DNA of 64,000 bases from Hymenobacter psychrotolerans DSM 18569 (GCF_900142395.1 NZ_FRAS01000016.1:61333-125332), one strand, 5' to 3'; shown: positions 1 to 9,160, numbered from the stretch's first letter. Notes: generated by a model from the sequence alone, not told the origin. Numbers and translations: made by a program.

Positions 1-14
1 AACCTACTTCGCCA

Positions 15-40
15 CTGCCGCCAGAACGGCAGTTGTTTTT
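15..40 (+). terminator. terminator-like hairpin at window edge
   Basis: A 6-bp GC stem (CTGCCG / CGGCAG) with a six-base loop is followed at once by TTGTTTTTG. It fits an intrinsic terminator of a gene left of the window. It ends only 4 bases before the next start codon, so it could instead act in the leader of the following gene. Confidence 0.4.
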
Positions 41-44
41 GCAC

Positions 45-581
45 ATGGATACTACCGCCTACCTCTTCGACCTGCTCAAAATCATTCTGCCCGCGCTTAT
101 TGTAGCGGGCTCCGTATTCTATTTGATCCGGCAGTATCTGGAGAAGGAGCAGCAGCGCCGCCTGATTGAGCTGCGGCTGGAAAGCTCCAAAACCACGCTG
201 CCGCTGCGCCTGCAGGCTCTGGAGCGCGTAACGCTGCTGCTGGAGCGCATCACGCCCAGCAATTTGCTGGTGCGCCTGAGCAGCGCCGGCCAGACCGCGC
301 CCGAGTACCACCGCCTGCTGCTCCAGGAAATCCGGGCCGAGTACGAGCACAACCTCAGCCAGCAGCTCTACATGAGCCCCGATACCTGGGGCGAGGTGAA
401 AGCGGCCAAAGAACACATCCTTACGGCCATCAACAAAGCCTACCACGGCCTGCCGCAGCCCCAGCAAAGCCGCGGCACTGAGCTGGCCAAGCGCGTACTC
501 GAAACCCTCATCAACGAAGAAACCGACCCCACGGAGCGCGCCCTGCTGGCCGTGAAGCGGGAGGCGTTTGGGTTGTTTTAG
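45..581 (+). CDS. small membrane-anchored protein of unknown function
   Basis: The protein is 178 residues. An N-terminal hydrophobic segment (about residues 7-27, FDLLKIILPALIVAGSVFYL) is followed by a charged helical region (YLEKEQQRRLIELRLESSK), so it is probably a single-pass inner-membrane protein with a cytoplasmic helical domain. I chose the ATG at 45 over an in-frame TTG at 33 because the TTG lies inside the preceding hairpin's T-rich tail. The shape resembles a conserved uncharacterised Bacteroidetes family, but no catalytic motif is visible. It stands alone, with a terminator just downstream. Function is unknown. Confidence 0.75.
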   Translation: MDTTAYLFDLLKIILPALIVAGSVFYLIRQYLEKEQQRRLIELRLESSKTTLPLRLQALERVTLLLERITPSNLLVRLSSAGQTAPEYHRLLLQEIRAEYEHNLSQQLYMSPDTWGEVKAAKEHILTAINKAYHGLPQPQQSRGTELAKRVLETLINEETDPTERALLAVKREAFGLF

Positions 582-607
582 CGGGCCGGCACCATTCGGT
601 TTCAGCG

Positions 608-657
608 AAAAGCAACGTCCCTGGCTTCCGTTCGGAAACCAGGGACGTTGCTTTTTT
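608..657. terminator. strong bidirectional terminator
   Basis: A long perfect stem (about AAAGCAACGTCCCTGG with its complement) has a TTCCGTTCGGAA-type loop and is flanked by A-rich and T-rich tracts. It lies between the convergent gene ending at 581 (+) and bshA ending at 681 (-), so it can serve both. Confidence 0.8.
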
Positions 658-680
658 TCTGTTCAGAAAGGCTGCTGACT

Positions 681-1820
681 CTACACCGTAGCGGCTGGCA
701 CTGCATCAATGGCACGCTGGTAGCAGGCCTCGTAGAGCGGCACTATGTTCTCGACGGCAAACGTTTCGGCGTGGGCGCGGGCGGCGGCTTTGAAGCGCGG
801 CAGGTTCTCGTCCTGCAATACGTAGAGCGAATTCTTTACCATGTCGTCCACGTCCCCGATTTCGCTGACCATGCCCGTCACGCCATGCTGGTTCAGCTCC
901 GGAATGCCGCCGGCATTGGTGCTGATAACGGGCACTTCGCAGGCCATGGCTTCCAGTGCCGCCAAGCCAAAACTTTCTTTCTCGGAAGGCATCAGGAATA
1001 AGTCAGCAATGCTGAGCACTTCCTCCACGGCTTCCAGCTTGCCCAGGAAGCGGATGTCGTCGCAGTAGCCGATTTCGCGGCACAGCTTTTCGATGCGCGG
1101 CCGGTCGGGGCCGTCGCCGACAAGCAGTAGCTTGGCCGGAATCTGCTTGCGCACGCCCGCAAAGATGTGCACCACGTCGTCCACGCGCTTCACGGAGCGG
1201 AAGTTGGAGGTGTGCACCAGCAGCTTCTCGCCGTTGGGGGCAATGGCCGCCTTGAAGTGGCCTTTGTTCTGCTTCTGGAAGCGGGCCAGATTGATGAAGT
1301 TGGGAATTACCTCAATGTCCTTCTCGATGGCAAAGTACTCGTACGTCTCCCGCCGCAAGTCCGCCGACACCGACGTCACGCCATCCGACTGGTTGATGCT
1401 GAACGTCACGACGGGCTCGTAGCTGGCATCTTTGCCCACCAGCGTAATGTCGGTGCCGTGCAGCGTCGTGACGACCGGAATGCGGATGCCGCGCGTGAGC
1501 AGGATCTGCTTGGCCATGAACGCGGCCGAAGCGTGCGGAATGGCGTAGTGTACGTGCAGCACGTCCAGCTTCTCGTTCTGCACGATGTCCACCATTTTCG
1601 AGGCCAGCGCCAGCTCGTAAGGCGGAAACTGGAACAGCGGATACGGCGGAATGTACACCTCGTGGTAGAACAGGTTCTCGTTGAAAAAATCGAGGCGAAC
1701 CGGCTGGCTGTAGGTGATGAAGTGCACGCGGTGGCCACGCTGGGCCAGGGCTTTGCCCAGCTCGGTGGCTACCACGCCGGAGCCGCCAAAAGTGGGATAA
1801 CAGACGATGCCGATATTCAT
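681..1820 (-). CDS. bshA: N-acetyl-alpha-D-glucosaminyl L-malate synthase BshA
   Basis: The protein has 379 residues and is a GT-B fold, family 4 glycosyltransferase. It transfers GlcNAc from UDP-GlcNAc to L-malate, the first step of bacillithiol synthesis in the cytoplasm. The N-terminus [17 protein letters not shown] is the typical BshA start with the glycine-rich loop. The C-terminal domain has the GT4 E-x7-E motif in [12 protein letters not shown], followed by [10 protein letters not shown]. The upstream in-frame extension (to 1943) reads unlike the family, so I start at the ATG at 1820. Length matches the family. No other bsh gene is in the window. Confidence 0.93.
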   Translation of the reverse strand: MNIGIVCYPTFGGSGVVATELGKALAQRGHRVHFITYSQPVRLDFFNENLFYHEVYIPPYPLFQFPPYELALASKMVDIVQNEKLDVLHVHYAIPHASAAFMAKQILLTRGIRIPVVTTLHGTDITLVGKDASYEPVVTFSINQSDGVTSVSADLRRETYEYFAIEKDIEVIPNFINLARFQKQNKGHFKAAIAPNGEKLLVHTSNFRSVKRVDDVVHIFAGVRKQIPAKLLLVGDGPDRPRIEKLCREIGYCDDIRFLGKLEAVEEVLSIADLFLMPSEKESFGLAALEAMACEVPVISTNAGGIPELNQHGVTGMVSEIGDVDDMVKNSLYVLQDENLPRFKAAARAHAETFAVENIVPLYEACYQRAIDAVPAATV

Positions 1821-1971
1821 GGGTGGAGAGAGTTTGCCGGTCAGAAGCAGCCCGAAACCCGGGCCAAGACGGAGAAGGACGCAGAAAAAGAGAATTGGCG
1901 GCAAGTCATCGGGGAAGATGTCCTGCCGCCAATTGCGGATCAAAGGTTAAGAAAAAGAGGCAGACAACAGG

Positions 1972-4926
1972 TCATGTCTTTTGCAGCGACTTATAAATAA
2001 CGTCGTGAATGCGGGTGCGGATGTTGTACTGGCGCAGCTTGTTGTTGCCGGCATCCGGGTACACCCGGTTGGAAAGAAAGATGTAGAGGATTTTGTTTTC
2101 GGGGTCCATCCAGACGCAGGTACCCGTGAAGCCCGTGTGCCCGAACGTGCTGGCCGGCGACAGGTTGCTGGTAGGGCCTTCCGGCTTGGTCGGGTCGCCG
2201 TGGTCCCAGCCCAGGCCGTGGCGGTTGCCGGCTACCGTGCTGCGCGCAAACTCCGTTACCACGGGCGTCTGGAAGTAGCGCTGGCCGCCGTAGCGTCCGT
2301 TCTGCAGATTCATCTGCATCAGAATGGCCAGGTCGTTGGCATTGGCAAACAGGCCGGCATGCCCGCCCACGCCGCCTACCAGCGCGGCCGTCTGGTCGTG
2401 CACGGTGCCCTGCAACTGCGTGCGGCGGTAATAGGTGTCGTTTTCAGTGGGCGCGATGCACGACTGTGGGAATTTGTCCAGCGGGTTGAACGTCATCGTG
2501 CCCAGGCCCAGCGGCTTGTAGAACGATTTGTCCAGGAAGCCCTCAATCGGCTCATTGAGTAGCTTCTCGGCCAGGCGCTTCAGAATGATAAAGCTCAGGT
2601 CGCTGTACTCAACGGGGTATTTGCCCTTCGCTTTCGGCAGCAGGCCGGAGCGCTGCACCCAGATCCAGACCGAGTCTTCGGCCGTGCTTACGCTGTAGAG
2701 CTTGGGGGCCACCTGGTTGGGGAAGGCCGCTTCGCTGGTGCTGGCGTAGAACGTCGGCTTGGGGCCGGTTTTGGTGATGGTCTTTTCCCAGGTCGGGATG
2801 CCGGCTTTCAGGCCCGCCTGGTGCAGCAGCACCTCGCGCACCGTCATGTCGCGTTTGTTGGTTTGCTTCAGTTCCGGCAGATAGGCGGCTACTTTGGCAT
2901 CCAGGTCCAGCTTACCCTGGTCTTTGAGGTACATGATGGTCTGGAGCGTGCCGGCCACTTTGGTAATGGACGCCAGGTCGTAGAGCGTGGAGTTGTTCAC
3001 GGGCTGCGACTTGTCGTAGGTGCAGTAGCCGTAGCTTTTGTCGAACACTACCGCCCCGTTTTTGGCTACCAGCACCTGGCAGCCGGGCGCCGCCGCATAC
3101 GCCACCGATTCCAGCGCAATATTGTCTATCTGAGCCAGCACTTTCGAGTCCAGCCCTTCGCTTTCCGGGGTGGCGTAGCGCAGGCGCTTGAAGTCGGGAG
3201 TGGGCAGGCCGGTACCGACGGGCAGCTCCGGCGTCACGGTCACGGGCAGGCGGCCCACGGCGGGCAGCGCCCCGAACAGCACCTGCGGCACCACCAGCTG
3301 CGAGAAGTAGTTGTCTTCGTAGCCGCACACCAGCGTGCGGGCCGAGTCGAGGTACTTCAGGGAGTAGGCGTTGCCCATCGTCACAACCACCGTCTTGATT
3401 TTCGGGTTGGCCTGCAGCTCCTTGATGAACTTCAGCGCTCCGTCGCCCAGCCCGTAGCGGTGGGTGGGCGTGTTGTTCATGTTATGCAGCGTCACCACTA
3501 CCACGTTGTAGGGCGCGAGGCGCGGCAGAATGCGGGCAAACGTAGAGTCGGGGGCGTAGCGGTTGGCCACCGGATACACCGGCCCATTCTGGTACTTGCC
3601 CATGATTTCGCCCAGCGTGCTGCCCGCCCCGGCGCCTACCGTCACGGTGGCAATGCGCAGCGTATCGAGGCGGTGGAAGGGGAGCAGGTCTTCGTTGTTT
3701 TTGACGACTGTAGTGGCGTGCTCATAGATTTCCTGCGCCACCGTGCGGCTTTGGGGCCGGTTCAGGTTGGCCATCAGGTTGGGCACATCCACGCGCGGGC
3801 GGCGGTTGAGGCCGGCCCAGAACTTGGCCCGCAGAATCTTGCGCACCCGCTGGTCAATATCTTCCTGCACCAGCTTGCCGGCGGCGAGGTCTTCTTTGAT
3901 TTTCTGCAGTGCCGTGGGCACATCTTCCGAGAAGAGCAGCACGTCGTTGCCGGCCAGCAGCGCCATGGCATCCAGCTCGCCGGGCTTGTACAGGTTGGAT
4001 ACGCTCTTCATGTTCAGCGCATCCGTGAAAACCAGGCCTTTATAGCCCATTTTCTCCTTCAGCAGCCCCGTCACGAGGTTGCGCGAAACCGTGGCCGATA
4101 CCGAGCGCACGGTATCAAACAGCGGCATGTACAGGTGGCCGACCATCACGCCCATCACACCCGCCTGAAACGACTGCTGGAACGGATACAGGTCCATGTT
4201 GGTGAGGTGGGCCAGGTCGGAGTTGATAACCGGCAACGCCACGTGCGAGTCCACGTCGGTGTCGCCGTGGCCGGGGAAGTGCTTCACTACGGCCACGATG
4301 CCGTGGTCCTGCAGCCCGCGGATGTAGGCCACGCTCCGCTTGGCTACCTGCTCCTTGTTTTCACCGAAGGAGCGGTTCCCGATAACCGGGTTATTGGGGT
4401 TGGAATTGATATCAACAACGGGCGAGAAGCTGATGTGCACGCCCAGCGTTTTCAGCTTCAGGGCAATTTCGCGGCCCATCTGGTACACGTACTGCTCGTC
4501 GTCCATGGCCCCAAGCGTCATCTGCTTGGCGAAGTGCATGCTGGAATCGAGGCGCATATCGAGGCCCCATTCGACATCCATGGCCATGAGCAGCGGCACT
4601 TTGGCGGCAGCCTGGTAGCGGTTGGTCAGGTTGGCCTGCCGGCGGGGGCCACCCTGCAGAAACATCAGCCCGCCAATGTGGTAGTTCTTGACCAGAAACT
4701 CCGTGTACTGCACGTGCTTCCTATCCTTGTTGGAATAAGCCGCCACCATAAACAGCTGCCCCAGCCGCTGGTCGGGCGTGAGGGAGTTGAAAACACTGTC
4801 TACCCAGTTCTGTTCCGCTACGGAGCGCGGCCGGGCCGCATCGTCGTAGGGCACGGCGGAGGTGATGAGTAGACCCGTGGCGGCCAGCAGCAGCAGTAAG
4901 AGTCTAATCCGAAATTCCTTGAGCAT
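1972..4926 (-). CDS. secreted GH3 (NagZ-like) hydrolase fused to a serine beta-lactamase-like domain
   Basis: The protein is 984 residues. A signal peptide (residues 1-24, leucine-rich, no lipobox cysteine) is followed by a GH3 N-domain with the NagZ hallmark KHFPGHGDT..DSH (about 215-228) and the nucleophile region VFTDALNM (Asp about 302). A GH3 C-terminal-like domain comes next. From about 640 to the end there is a class C beta-lactamase/DD-peptidase-like domain with S-x-x-K as SITK, Y-S-D in the Y-x-N position, and HTG replacing KTG. It is probably a periplasmic or surface enzyme acting on peptidoglycan-derived aminosugars. The pairing of N-acetylglucosaminidase and serine hydrolase is known in Bacteroidetes, but the substrate of the second domain cannot be told. 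Start at the ATG at 4926, just before the signal peptide. Confidence 0.88.
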   Translation of the reverse strand: MLKEFRIRLLLLLLAATGLLITSAVPYDDAARPRSVAEQNWVDSVFNSLTPDQRLGQLFMVAAYSNKDRKHVQYTEFLVKNYHIGGLMFLQGGPRRQANLTNRYQAAAKVPLLMAMDVEWGLDMRLDSSMHFAKQMTLGAMDDEQYVYQMGREIALKLKTLGVHISFSPVVDINSNPNNPVIGNRSFGENKEQVAKRSVAYIRGLQDHGIVAVVKHFPGHGDTDVDSHVALPVINSDLAHLTNMDLYPFQQSFQAGVMGVMVGHLYMPLFDTVRSVSATVSRNLVTGLLKEKMGYKGLVFTDALNMKSVSNLYKPGELDAMALLAGNDVLLFSEDVPTALQKIKEDLAAGKLVQEDIDQRVRKILRAKFWAGLNRRPRVDVPNLMANLNRPQSRTVAQEIYEHATTVVKNNEDLLPFHRLDTLRIATVTVGAGAGSTLGEIMGKYQNGPVYPVANRYAPDSTFARILPRLAPYNVVVVTLHNMNNTPTHRYGLGDGALKFIKELQANPKIKTVVVTMGNAYSLKYLDSARTLVCGYEDNYFSQLVVPQVLFGALPAVGRLPVTVTPELPVGTGLPTPDFKRLRYATPESEGLDSKVLAQIDNIALESVAYAAAPGCQVLVAKNGAVVFDKSYGYCTYDKSQPVNNSTLYDLASITKVAGTLQTIMYLKDQGKLDLDAKVAAYLPELKQTNKRDMTVREVLLHQAGLKAGIPTWEKTITKTGPKPTFYASTSEAAFPNQVAPKLYSVSTAEDSVWIWVQRSGLLPKAKGKYPVEYSDLSFIILKRLAEKLLNEPIEGFLDKSFYKPLGLGTMTFNPLDKFPQSCIAPTENDTYYRRTQLQGTVHDQTAALVGGVGGHAGLFANANDLAILMQMNLQNGRYGGQRYFQTPVVTEFARSTVAGNRHGLGWDHGDPTKPEGPTSNLSPASTFGHTGFTGTCVWMDPENKILYIFLSNRVYPDAGNNKLRQYNIRTRIHDVIYKSLQKT

Positions 4927-4962
4927 GGGCCCCCGTGTGGTGTCTGGCGTAAAGATGTTTGG

Positions 4963-4993
4963 TTGAACACAAGCGGATTTCGCCCTACTTTTG
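4963..4993 (+). promoter_or_regulatory. Bacteroidetes-type promoter ahead of the mutL leader
   Basis: TTG (4963-4965), a 20-base spacer and TACTTTTG (4986-4993) match the Bacteroidetes primary sigma consensus TTG/TTTG-N19-21-TAnnTTTG. Transcription would start near 5000, giving mutL an unusually long leader of about 240 bases, or a separate small RNA. Confidence 0.5.
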
Positions 4994-4999
4994 TTCCAC

Positions 5000-5112
5000 T
5001 CCTGCGCCGGAAAAAGGGTGGTCCGGTGGGCCCGGCCGCAAGGTTGCGGGCCCGAGGCATCCGGTCTTCTGCTCTTTCCAACGCGCCAACCCGGGAGCCC
5101 GGCCGGCGCAAC
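5000..5112 (+). ncRNA. possible structured leader RNA or small RNA upstream of mutL
   Basis: This 316-base gap between the GH3 gene and mutL has no convincing ORF. An 8-bp closing helix pairs TGCGCCGG (5003-5010) with CCGGCGCA (5103-5110), and inside it GGGCCCG pairs with CGGGCCC around a 12-base loop (about 5028-5053). The predicted start near 5000 falls directly at the closing helix, as expected of a structured RNA. A weak hairpin with T-rich tail (about 5188-5220) lies before mutL. I could not match it to a known RNA family; it may just be a GC-rich 5' UTR. Confidence 0.3.
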
Positions 5113-5242
5113 GCACACGAATGTTGACCACAAACTTACGGAGAAATTCCCGGCATTGGTTGGCATTTCAACGAGCAAGTCCAATTGCTCAACGGGTTAA
5201 CAACGCCGTTTTCTTCTTTCGTATTCTTATTTTCTCTCTGGC

Positions 5243-7237
5243 ATGGCCGACGTAATTCAGCTGCTTCCCGAATATTTGGCCAATCAAATTGCCGCCGGCG
5301 AAGTGGTGCAGCGTCCGGCTTCCGCAGTGAAAGAGCTGCTGGAAAATGCCGTGGATGCCGGCGCCACTCAGGTGCAGCTCATCGTGAAGGATGCCGGCAA
5401 GCAGTTGGTGCAGGTGGTGGACAACGGGGCCGGCATGAGCCCCACCGATGCCCGCATGAGCCTGGAGCGCCACGCTACCAGCAAGATCCGCACCACCGAC
5501 GACCTGTTCCGCATCCGGACGCTGGGGTTCCGGGGCGAGGCGCTGGCTTCCATTGCGGCCGTGGCCCAGGTGGAGTTGCGTACCAAGCAGCGCGACCAGG
5601 ACACCGGCACGCTGCTGCTCGTGGAAGGCTCCCAAATCACGAGCCAGCAGCCCACCGCCTGCCCCGACGGCACTAGCATCAGCGTTAAGAACCTGTTTTT
5701 CAACGTACCGGCCCGCCGCAACTTCCTCAAGAGCAACGCGGTGGAGATGCGTCACATCCTCGACGAGTTTCAGCACGTGGCGCTGGCCAACCCGCAGATT
5801 ACGTTTTCGCTGTTCCAGAATGATCTGGAAGTGTTCAACCTGCCGGCCGGTAAGCTCAGCCAGCGCATCGTGAGTTTGCTCGGCAACGGCTACAAGGAGC
5901 AGCTGGCAGCCTGCGAGGAAGTGACGCCGTTTCTGTCGGTGAAGGGCTTTATCGGCAAGCCGGAGTCGGCGAAAAAAAGCCGGGGCGACCAGTTTTTCTT
6001 TGTCAACAACCGGTTCATCCGCTCGGCCTACCTCAACCACGCCGTGCTGACCGCCTACGAAGGGCTGCTGCCCAAAGACACGCACCCGTTCTACGTGCTG
6101 TTTCTGGACCTCGACCCCAAGGCCATCGACATCAACGTGCACCCAACCAAAACGGAAATCAAGTTCGAGGACGAGAAAACCGTGTATGCCATTGTGCGGG
6201 CCGCCGTGAAACAGAGCCTGGGCCTGCACAACATGGCCCCGTCCCTCGACTTTGAGGGTGACGTGAACTTTGCGCCCATTCAGCCGCTGCGCCTTTCCGG
6301 CACCCAGAAAAACCCCTTCGCCGACGACTTCCGGCCCGATGCCCTGGCGTCGGCGGCCTCCCAGGCCGCCGCGCCCGGCGCGCACGAAACCCGCCCCGGC
6401 GGTGCCCGCCCCGATGCCTACGAGCGGCAGATTCCGCCCCGCCCCACCGAGCAGGCCAAGCGGGAGCTGGAAGAATTCTACAAGTCCCTGAGCAAGGTGA
6501 GCGTGCCCGATGTGGAGCACGAGGCTACGGCCGTTGGGGTGCCTGTGCCGTCGGCTTCGGCCCTCACGGCCGCTGTGCCGCCCGCGCCGCTTGTCGTGAC
6601 GGCGCCTTCGGCGGCCGTGCCGGCAGCCCCGGAGCTGCCGTTGCGTGAGTCGAGCGGCAGTTCTTCCGGCAACAAGGTGCTGCAGGTGCACGGGCAATAT
6701 CTGCTGGTGGCCGTAAAGTCGGGGCTGATGCTGCTGGACCAGGCGGCTGCGCGGGAGCGGATTCTCTACGAGCAGTATGTGCACACGCTGGAGCGCGAAA
6801 CCGGGGCTTCCCAAACGCTGCTGTTTCCGCGTACGGTCACGTTTTCGCCCCAGGATTTTGCCATTCTGCGCGAAGTGGAGGAGGCGTTGCGCGGCCTCGG
6901 CTTCCGCTTCACCGATTTCGGCAAGCACACTATTGCGGTGGAAGGCATTCCGGCCGATGTGCCTGCCCGCGACGAAAAGGAGCTGCTGGAGGGCCTGATT
7001 GAGCAGTTCCGGACCCACGCCGGCCCCGTAAAGCTGGACCGCCGCGAGCAGATGGCCCGGGCGCTGGCCCGCCGTGTGGCATCTGCCGCCGCCGGAACGC
7101 GCCTCTCCGACACCGAAATGACGACTTTAGTGGATAAGCTCTTCGCCTGCCAGGTGCCGGGCTACACCCCGGACGGCCGCCGTACCCTCGTGATGCTGGA
7201 GCTCAGCCAGATTCAGGAGTTTTTCCGTAAGGCCTAG
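5243..7237 (+). CDS. mutL: DNA mismatch repair protein MutL
   Basis: The protein is 664 residues. It is a GHKL ATPase that couples MutS mismatch recognition to strand incision. The N-terminal ATPase shows ENAVDAGA, DNGAGM and TLGFRGEAL (motifs I-III) within the first 105 residues, then a transducer domain with INVHPTK. A proline/alanine-rich linker (about 375-475) leads to the C-terminal dimerisation domain. In the endonuclease region the canonical DQHA(x)2E(x)4E reads DQAAARERILYE, so the histidine is replaced while both glutamates remain. The C-terminal CQVPGYTPDGRRT resembles Bacteroidetes MutL. The start ATG gives MADVIQLLPE, the expected N-terminus. Confidence 0.95.
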   Translation: MADVIQLLPEYLANQIAAGEVVQRPASAVKELLENAVDAGATQVQLIVKDAGKQLVQVVDNGAGMSPTDARMSLERHATSKIRTTDDLFRIRTLGFRGEALASIAAVAQVELRTKQRDQDTGTLLLVEGSQITSQQPTACPDGTSISVKNLFFNVPARRNFLKSNAVEMRHILDEFQHVALANPQITFSLFQNDLEVFNLPAGKLSQRIVSLLGNGYKEQLAACEEVTPFLSVKGFIGKPESAKKSRGDQFFFVNNRFIRSAYLNHAVLTAYEGLLPKDTHPFYVLFLDLDPKAIDINVHPTKTEIKFEDEKTVYAIVRAAVKQSLGLHNMAPSLDFEGDVNFAPIQPLRLSGTQKNPFADDFRPDALASAASQAAAPGAHETRPGGARPDAYERQIPPRPTEQAKRELEEFYKSLSKVSVPDVEHEATAVGVPVPSASALTAAVPPAPLVVTAPSAAVPAAPELPLRESSGSSSGNKVLQVHGQYLLVAVKSGLMLLDQAAARERILYEQYVHTLERETGASQTLLFPRTVTFSPQDFAILREVEEALRGLGFRFTDFGKHTIAVEGIPADVPARDEKELLEGLIEQFRTHAGPVKLDRREQMARALARRVASAAAGTRLSDTEMTTLVDKLFACQVPGYTPDGRRTLVMLELSQIQEFFRKA

Positions 7238-7345
7238 CGTCAGACGCTGGCTTCGTGAATCGCCTGGGACACTTGTGCGTCCCGGCGGTTATCGTTCACC
7301 GACCCGCCCGGTAGTAGCCGGGCGCTATATGTACCCCTCTCGTTC

Positions 7346-8143
7346 ATGTTTCAACTCACGCCTACTGTCCGCACGCTGCTCATCATCAATGTGCTCGTGT
7401 TTTTTCTGCAAAGCCAGTTTGGGGCGCAGGTTAATGTTTTGGGGGCACTGTATCCGTTTGGGTCGGTGTACTTTCAGCCCTGGCAGTTCGTCACGTATAT
7501 GTTTATGCACGGCGGCTTCGGGCACCTGTTCTCCAACATGCTGGGGCTGGTGTTCATTGGCGCTTCGCTGGAAAATGTGTGGGGCCCGAAACGGTTTCTG
7601 ACGTACTGGATGATTTGCGGCATCGGGGCCGGCGTGCTCTACCAGGGCGTGCGCACCTATGAGCTGCACCAGATGAACAGCGCCCGGATTGCGTTCCAGG
7701 AAGAGCCCTCGGGCGTGGCCCTGATGGACTTCTACCGCACGTATTATCCTGGCTACGAGCAGCAGGCACTGTCGATGGCCAACACATTGCAGCGCGACCC
7801 CACCAATACCAGCCTGATAAACGCAGCCAACGAATCATTGACCGCTGCCTGCGACCTGGCGCTGAACAGCCCTTCGGCCGGCATGCTGGGTGCTTCCGGG
7901 GCGCTGTTCGGGGTGCTGTTCGCCTTCGGCTTCCTGTTCCCGCACGAAAAGCTTATCATCTTCCCGCTGCCCATTCCCATCAAGGCCTGGCTGTTTGTGG
8001 CGCTTTACACGGCCTACGAGCTCTACAAGGGCATTCATCCGGTGCCGGGCGACAATGTGGCGCACTTCGCCCATTTGGGCGGAATGTTGATTGGCTTCAT
8101 TGTGTTGAAAATCTGGCAGCGCAACGGCACGCATTACGGCTAA
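7346..8143 (+). CDS. rhomboid-family intramembrane serine protease (first of a tandem pair)
   Basis: The protein is 265 residues with about six transmembrane segments. The catalytic serine lies in GASGALFG and the histidine in AHFAHLGGMLIG; HGGFGHLFSNM is the usual rhomboid motif of the second helix. A roughly 70-residue polar insertion (about 115-175) precedes the serine helix, a variant seen in Bacteroidetes members. It sits in the inner membrane and cleaves transmembrane substrates, which are unknown. It precedes a second rhomboid gene by 54 bases on the same strand, so the two are probably cotranscribed. Confidence 0.9.
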   Translation: MFQLTPTVRTLLIINVLVFFLQSQFGAQVNVLGALYPFGSVYFQPWQFVTYMFMHGGFGHLFSNMLGLVFIGASLENVWGPKRFLTYWMICGIGAGVLYQGVRTYELHQMNSARIAFQEEPSGVALMDFYRTYYPGYEQQALSMANTLQRDPTNTSLINAANESLTAACDLALNSPSAGMLGASGALFGVLFAFGFLFPHEKLIIFPLPIPIKAWLFVALYTAYELYKGIHPVPGDNVAHFAHLGGMLIGFIVLKIWQRNGTHYG

Positions 8144-8197
8144 CCAGGCCCGGAAGGGCCTGCTTCTCCCGCTCTGCTTTCTTACGTTCTTCCACCC

Positions 8198-9091
8198 ATG
8201 AGTTTTGCCAACGATATCCGCGCTGCCTTCAGCCGGCGCGACAATGCGCTGAGTCAGCTGCTGCTGATTAATGTGCTGGTTTTTGTAGTGCTGCTGCTGG
8301 TGCGCGTCACGCTGTTTCTCGTGACGGGCGGCGCGGTGTCTCTCGTGTCGGTGCTGGAGTGGCTGGCTGTGCCATCCGGGCCAATGACGCTGCTCACCCG
8401 CCCCTGGACGCTGCTCACCTATAGTTTCGCCCACACCGACTTCTTTCATATCCTGTTCAATCTGCTGAACCTGTACTGGTTCGGCTCGCTGGTGCGCGAG
8501 TACCTCGGCGACCGAAAACTGGTGAGCCTGTATGTGCTGGGCGCGCTGGCCGGGGCGGCGCTGTACCTGCTGGCCTACAATTTCATTCCGGTGTTTGCCG
8601 GGCGCCCGGCCATCCTGTACGGCGCTTCGGCCAGTGTCACGGCCATCATTGTGGGAGCGGCTACGCTTTTGCCCGATTACACCTTCAACATTATCCTGCT
8701 CGGCCCGATTCGCATCAAATACATTGCGGCCGTAGTGGTGCTAGTGTCCATTGCCGGCATTGATGGCGGCAACCCCGGCGGCGAAATTGCCCACCTGGGC
8801 GGGGCCATGCTCGGCTTCCTGTTCATCCGGCAGCTGCAGCGCGGCCGCGACCTGGGCCGCCCCGTGCAGGCCGTCGGCGACTGGGTGGGGCGGCTGCTTT
8901 CCGGCCCGCAACTGCGCGTGACGCACCGGGGCGGTGCGGCGGCTACAGCTGCGCCGGCCGCCCGCAAAGGCAGCCTGCCCAAGCCCGAGCAGGAGGATAT
9001 TGATGCCATTCTCGACAAGATTTCCCGCTCCGGCTACGAAAGCCTGTCGAAGGAGGAGAAGCAAAAGCTGTTCAAGGCCAGCCAGAAGTAA
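8198..9091 (+). CDS. rhomboid-family intramembrane serine protease with cytoplasmic tail
   Basis: The protein is 297 residues. The rhomboid core has HTDFFHILFNLLNLYW, the serine motif YGASASV and the histidine in EIAHLGGAMLGF, so both catalytic residues are present. After the last membrane helix a tail of about 80 residues runs through an Arg/Gly/Ala-rich stretch to a conserved charged helix (EDIDAILDKISRSGYESL). That tail is typical of Bacteroidetes rhomboids and is probably cytoplasmic. It is the second gene of the tandem pair; a strong terminator follows at once. Confidence 0.9.
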   Translation: MSFANDIRAAFSRRDNALSQLLLINVLVFVVLLLVRVTLFLVTGGAVSLVSVLEWLAVPSGPMTLLTRPWTLLTYSFAHTDFFHILFNLLNLYWFGSLVREYLGDRKLVSLYVLGALAGAALYLLAYNFIPVFAGRPAILYGASASVTAIIVGAATLLPDYTFNIILLGPIRIKYIAAVVVLVSIAGIDGGNPGGEIAHLGGAMLGFLFIRQLQRGRDLGRPVQAVGDWVGRLLSGPQLRVTHRGGAAATAAPAARKGSLPKPEQEDIDAILDKISRSGYESLSKEEKQKLFKASQK

Positions 9092-9111
9092 GCCGCCTTG
9101 AGTTGATAACT

Positions 9112-9149
9112 GAAAAAGCCCGCTGCCATCAGGCAGCGGGCTTTTTTTG
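9112..9149 (+). terminator. intrinsic terminator of the rhomboid pair
   Basis: AGCCCGCTGCC pairs with GGCAGCGGGCT around ATCA, followed by seven T. The upstream A run makes it usable in both directions. Confidence 0.85.
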
Positions 9150-9160
9150 GCACTGCATAC

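Noticed and set aside
2821..4872. Very long open frame (683 codons) opposite the GH3 fusion gene
   Set aside because: High GC makes antisense frames open; its translation is His/Val/Gln-rich and without motifs, while the minus strand has clear GH3 and beta-lactamase motifs.
5000..5112. SRP RNA, tmRNA or RNase P RNA in the mutL leader
   Set aside because: The conserved GGAAG/AGCAGCC apical motif of SRP RNA and the other families' cores are not present on either strand.
5189..7018. 609-codon minus-strand frame opposite mutL
   Set aside because: Composition is Arg/Gly/His-rich shadow sequence; mutL is unmistakable on the plus strand.
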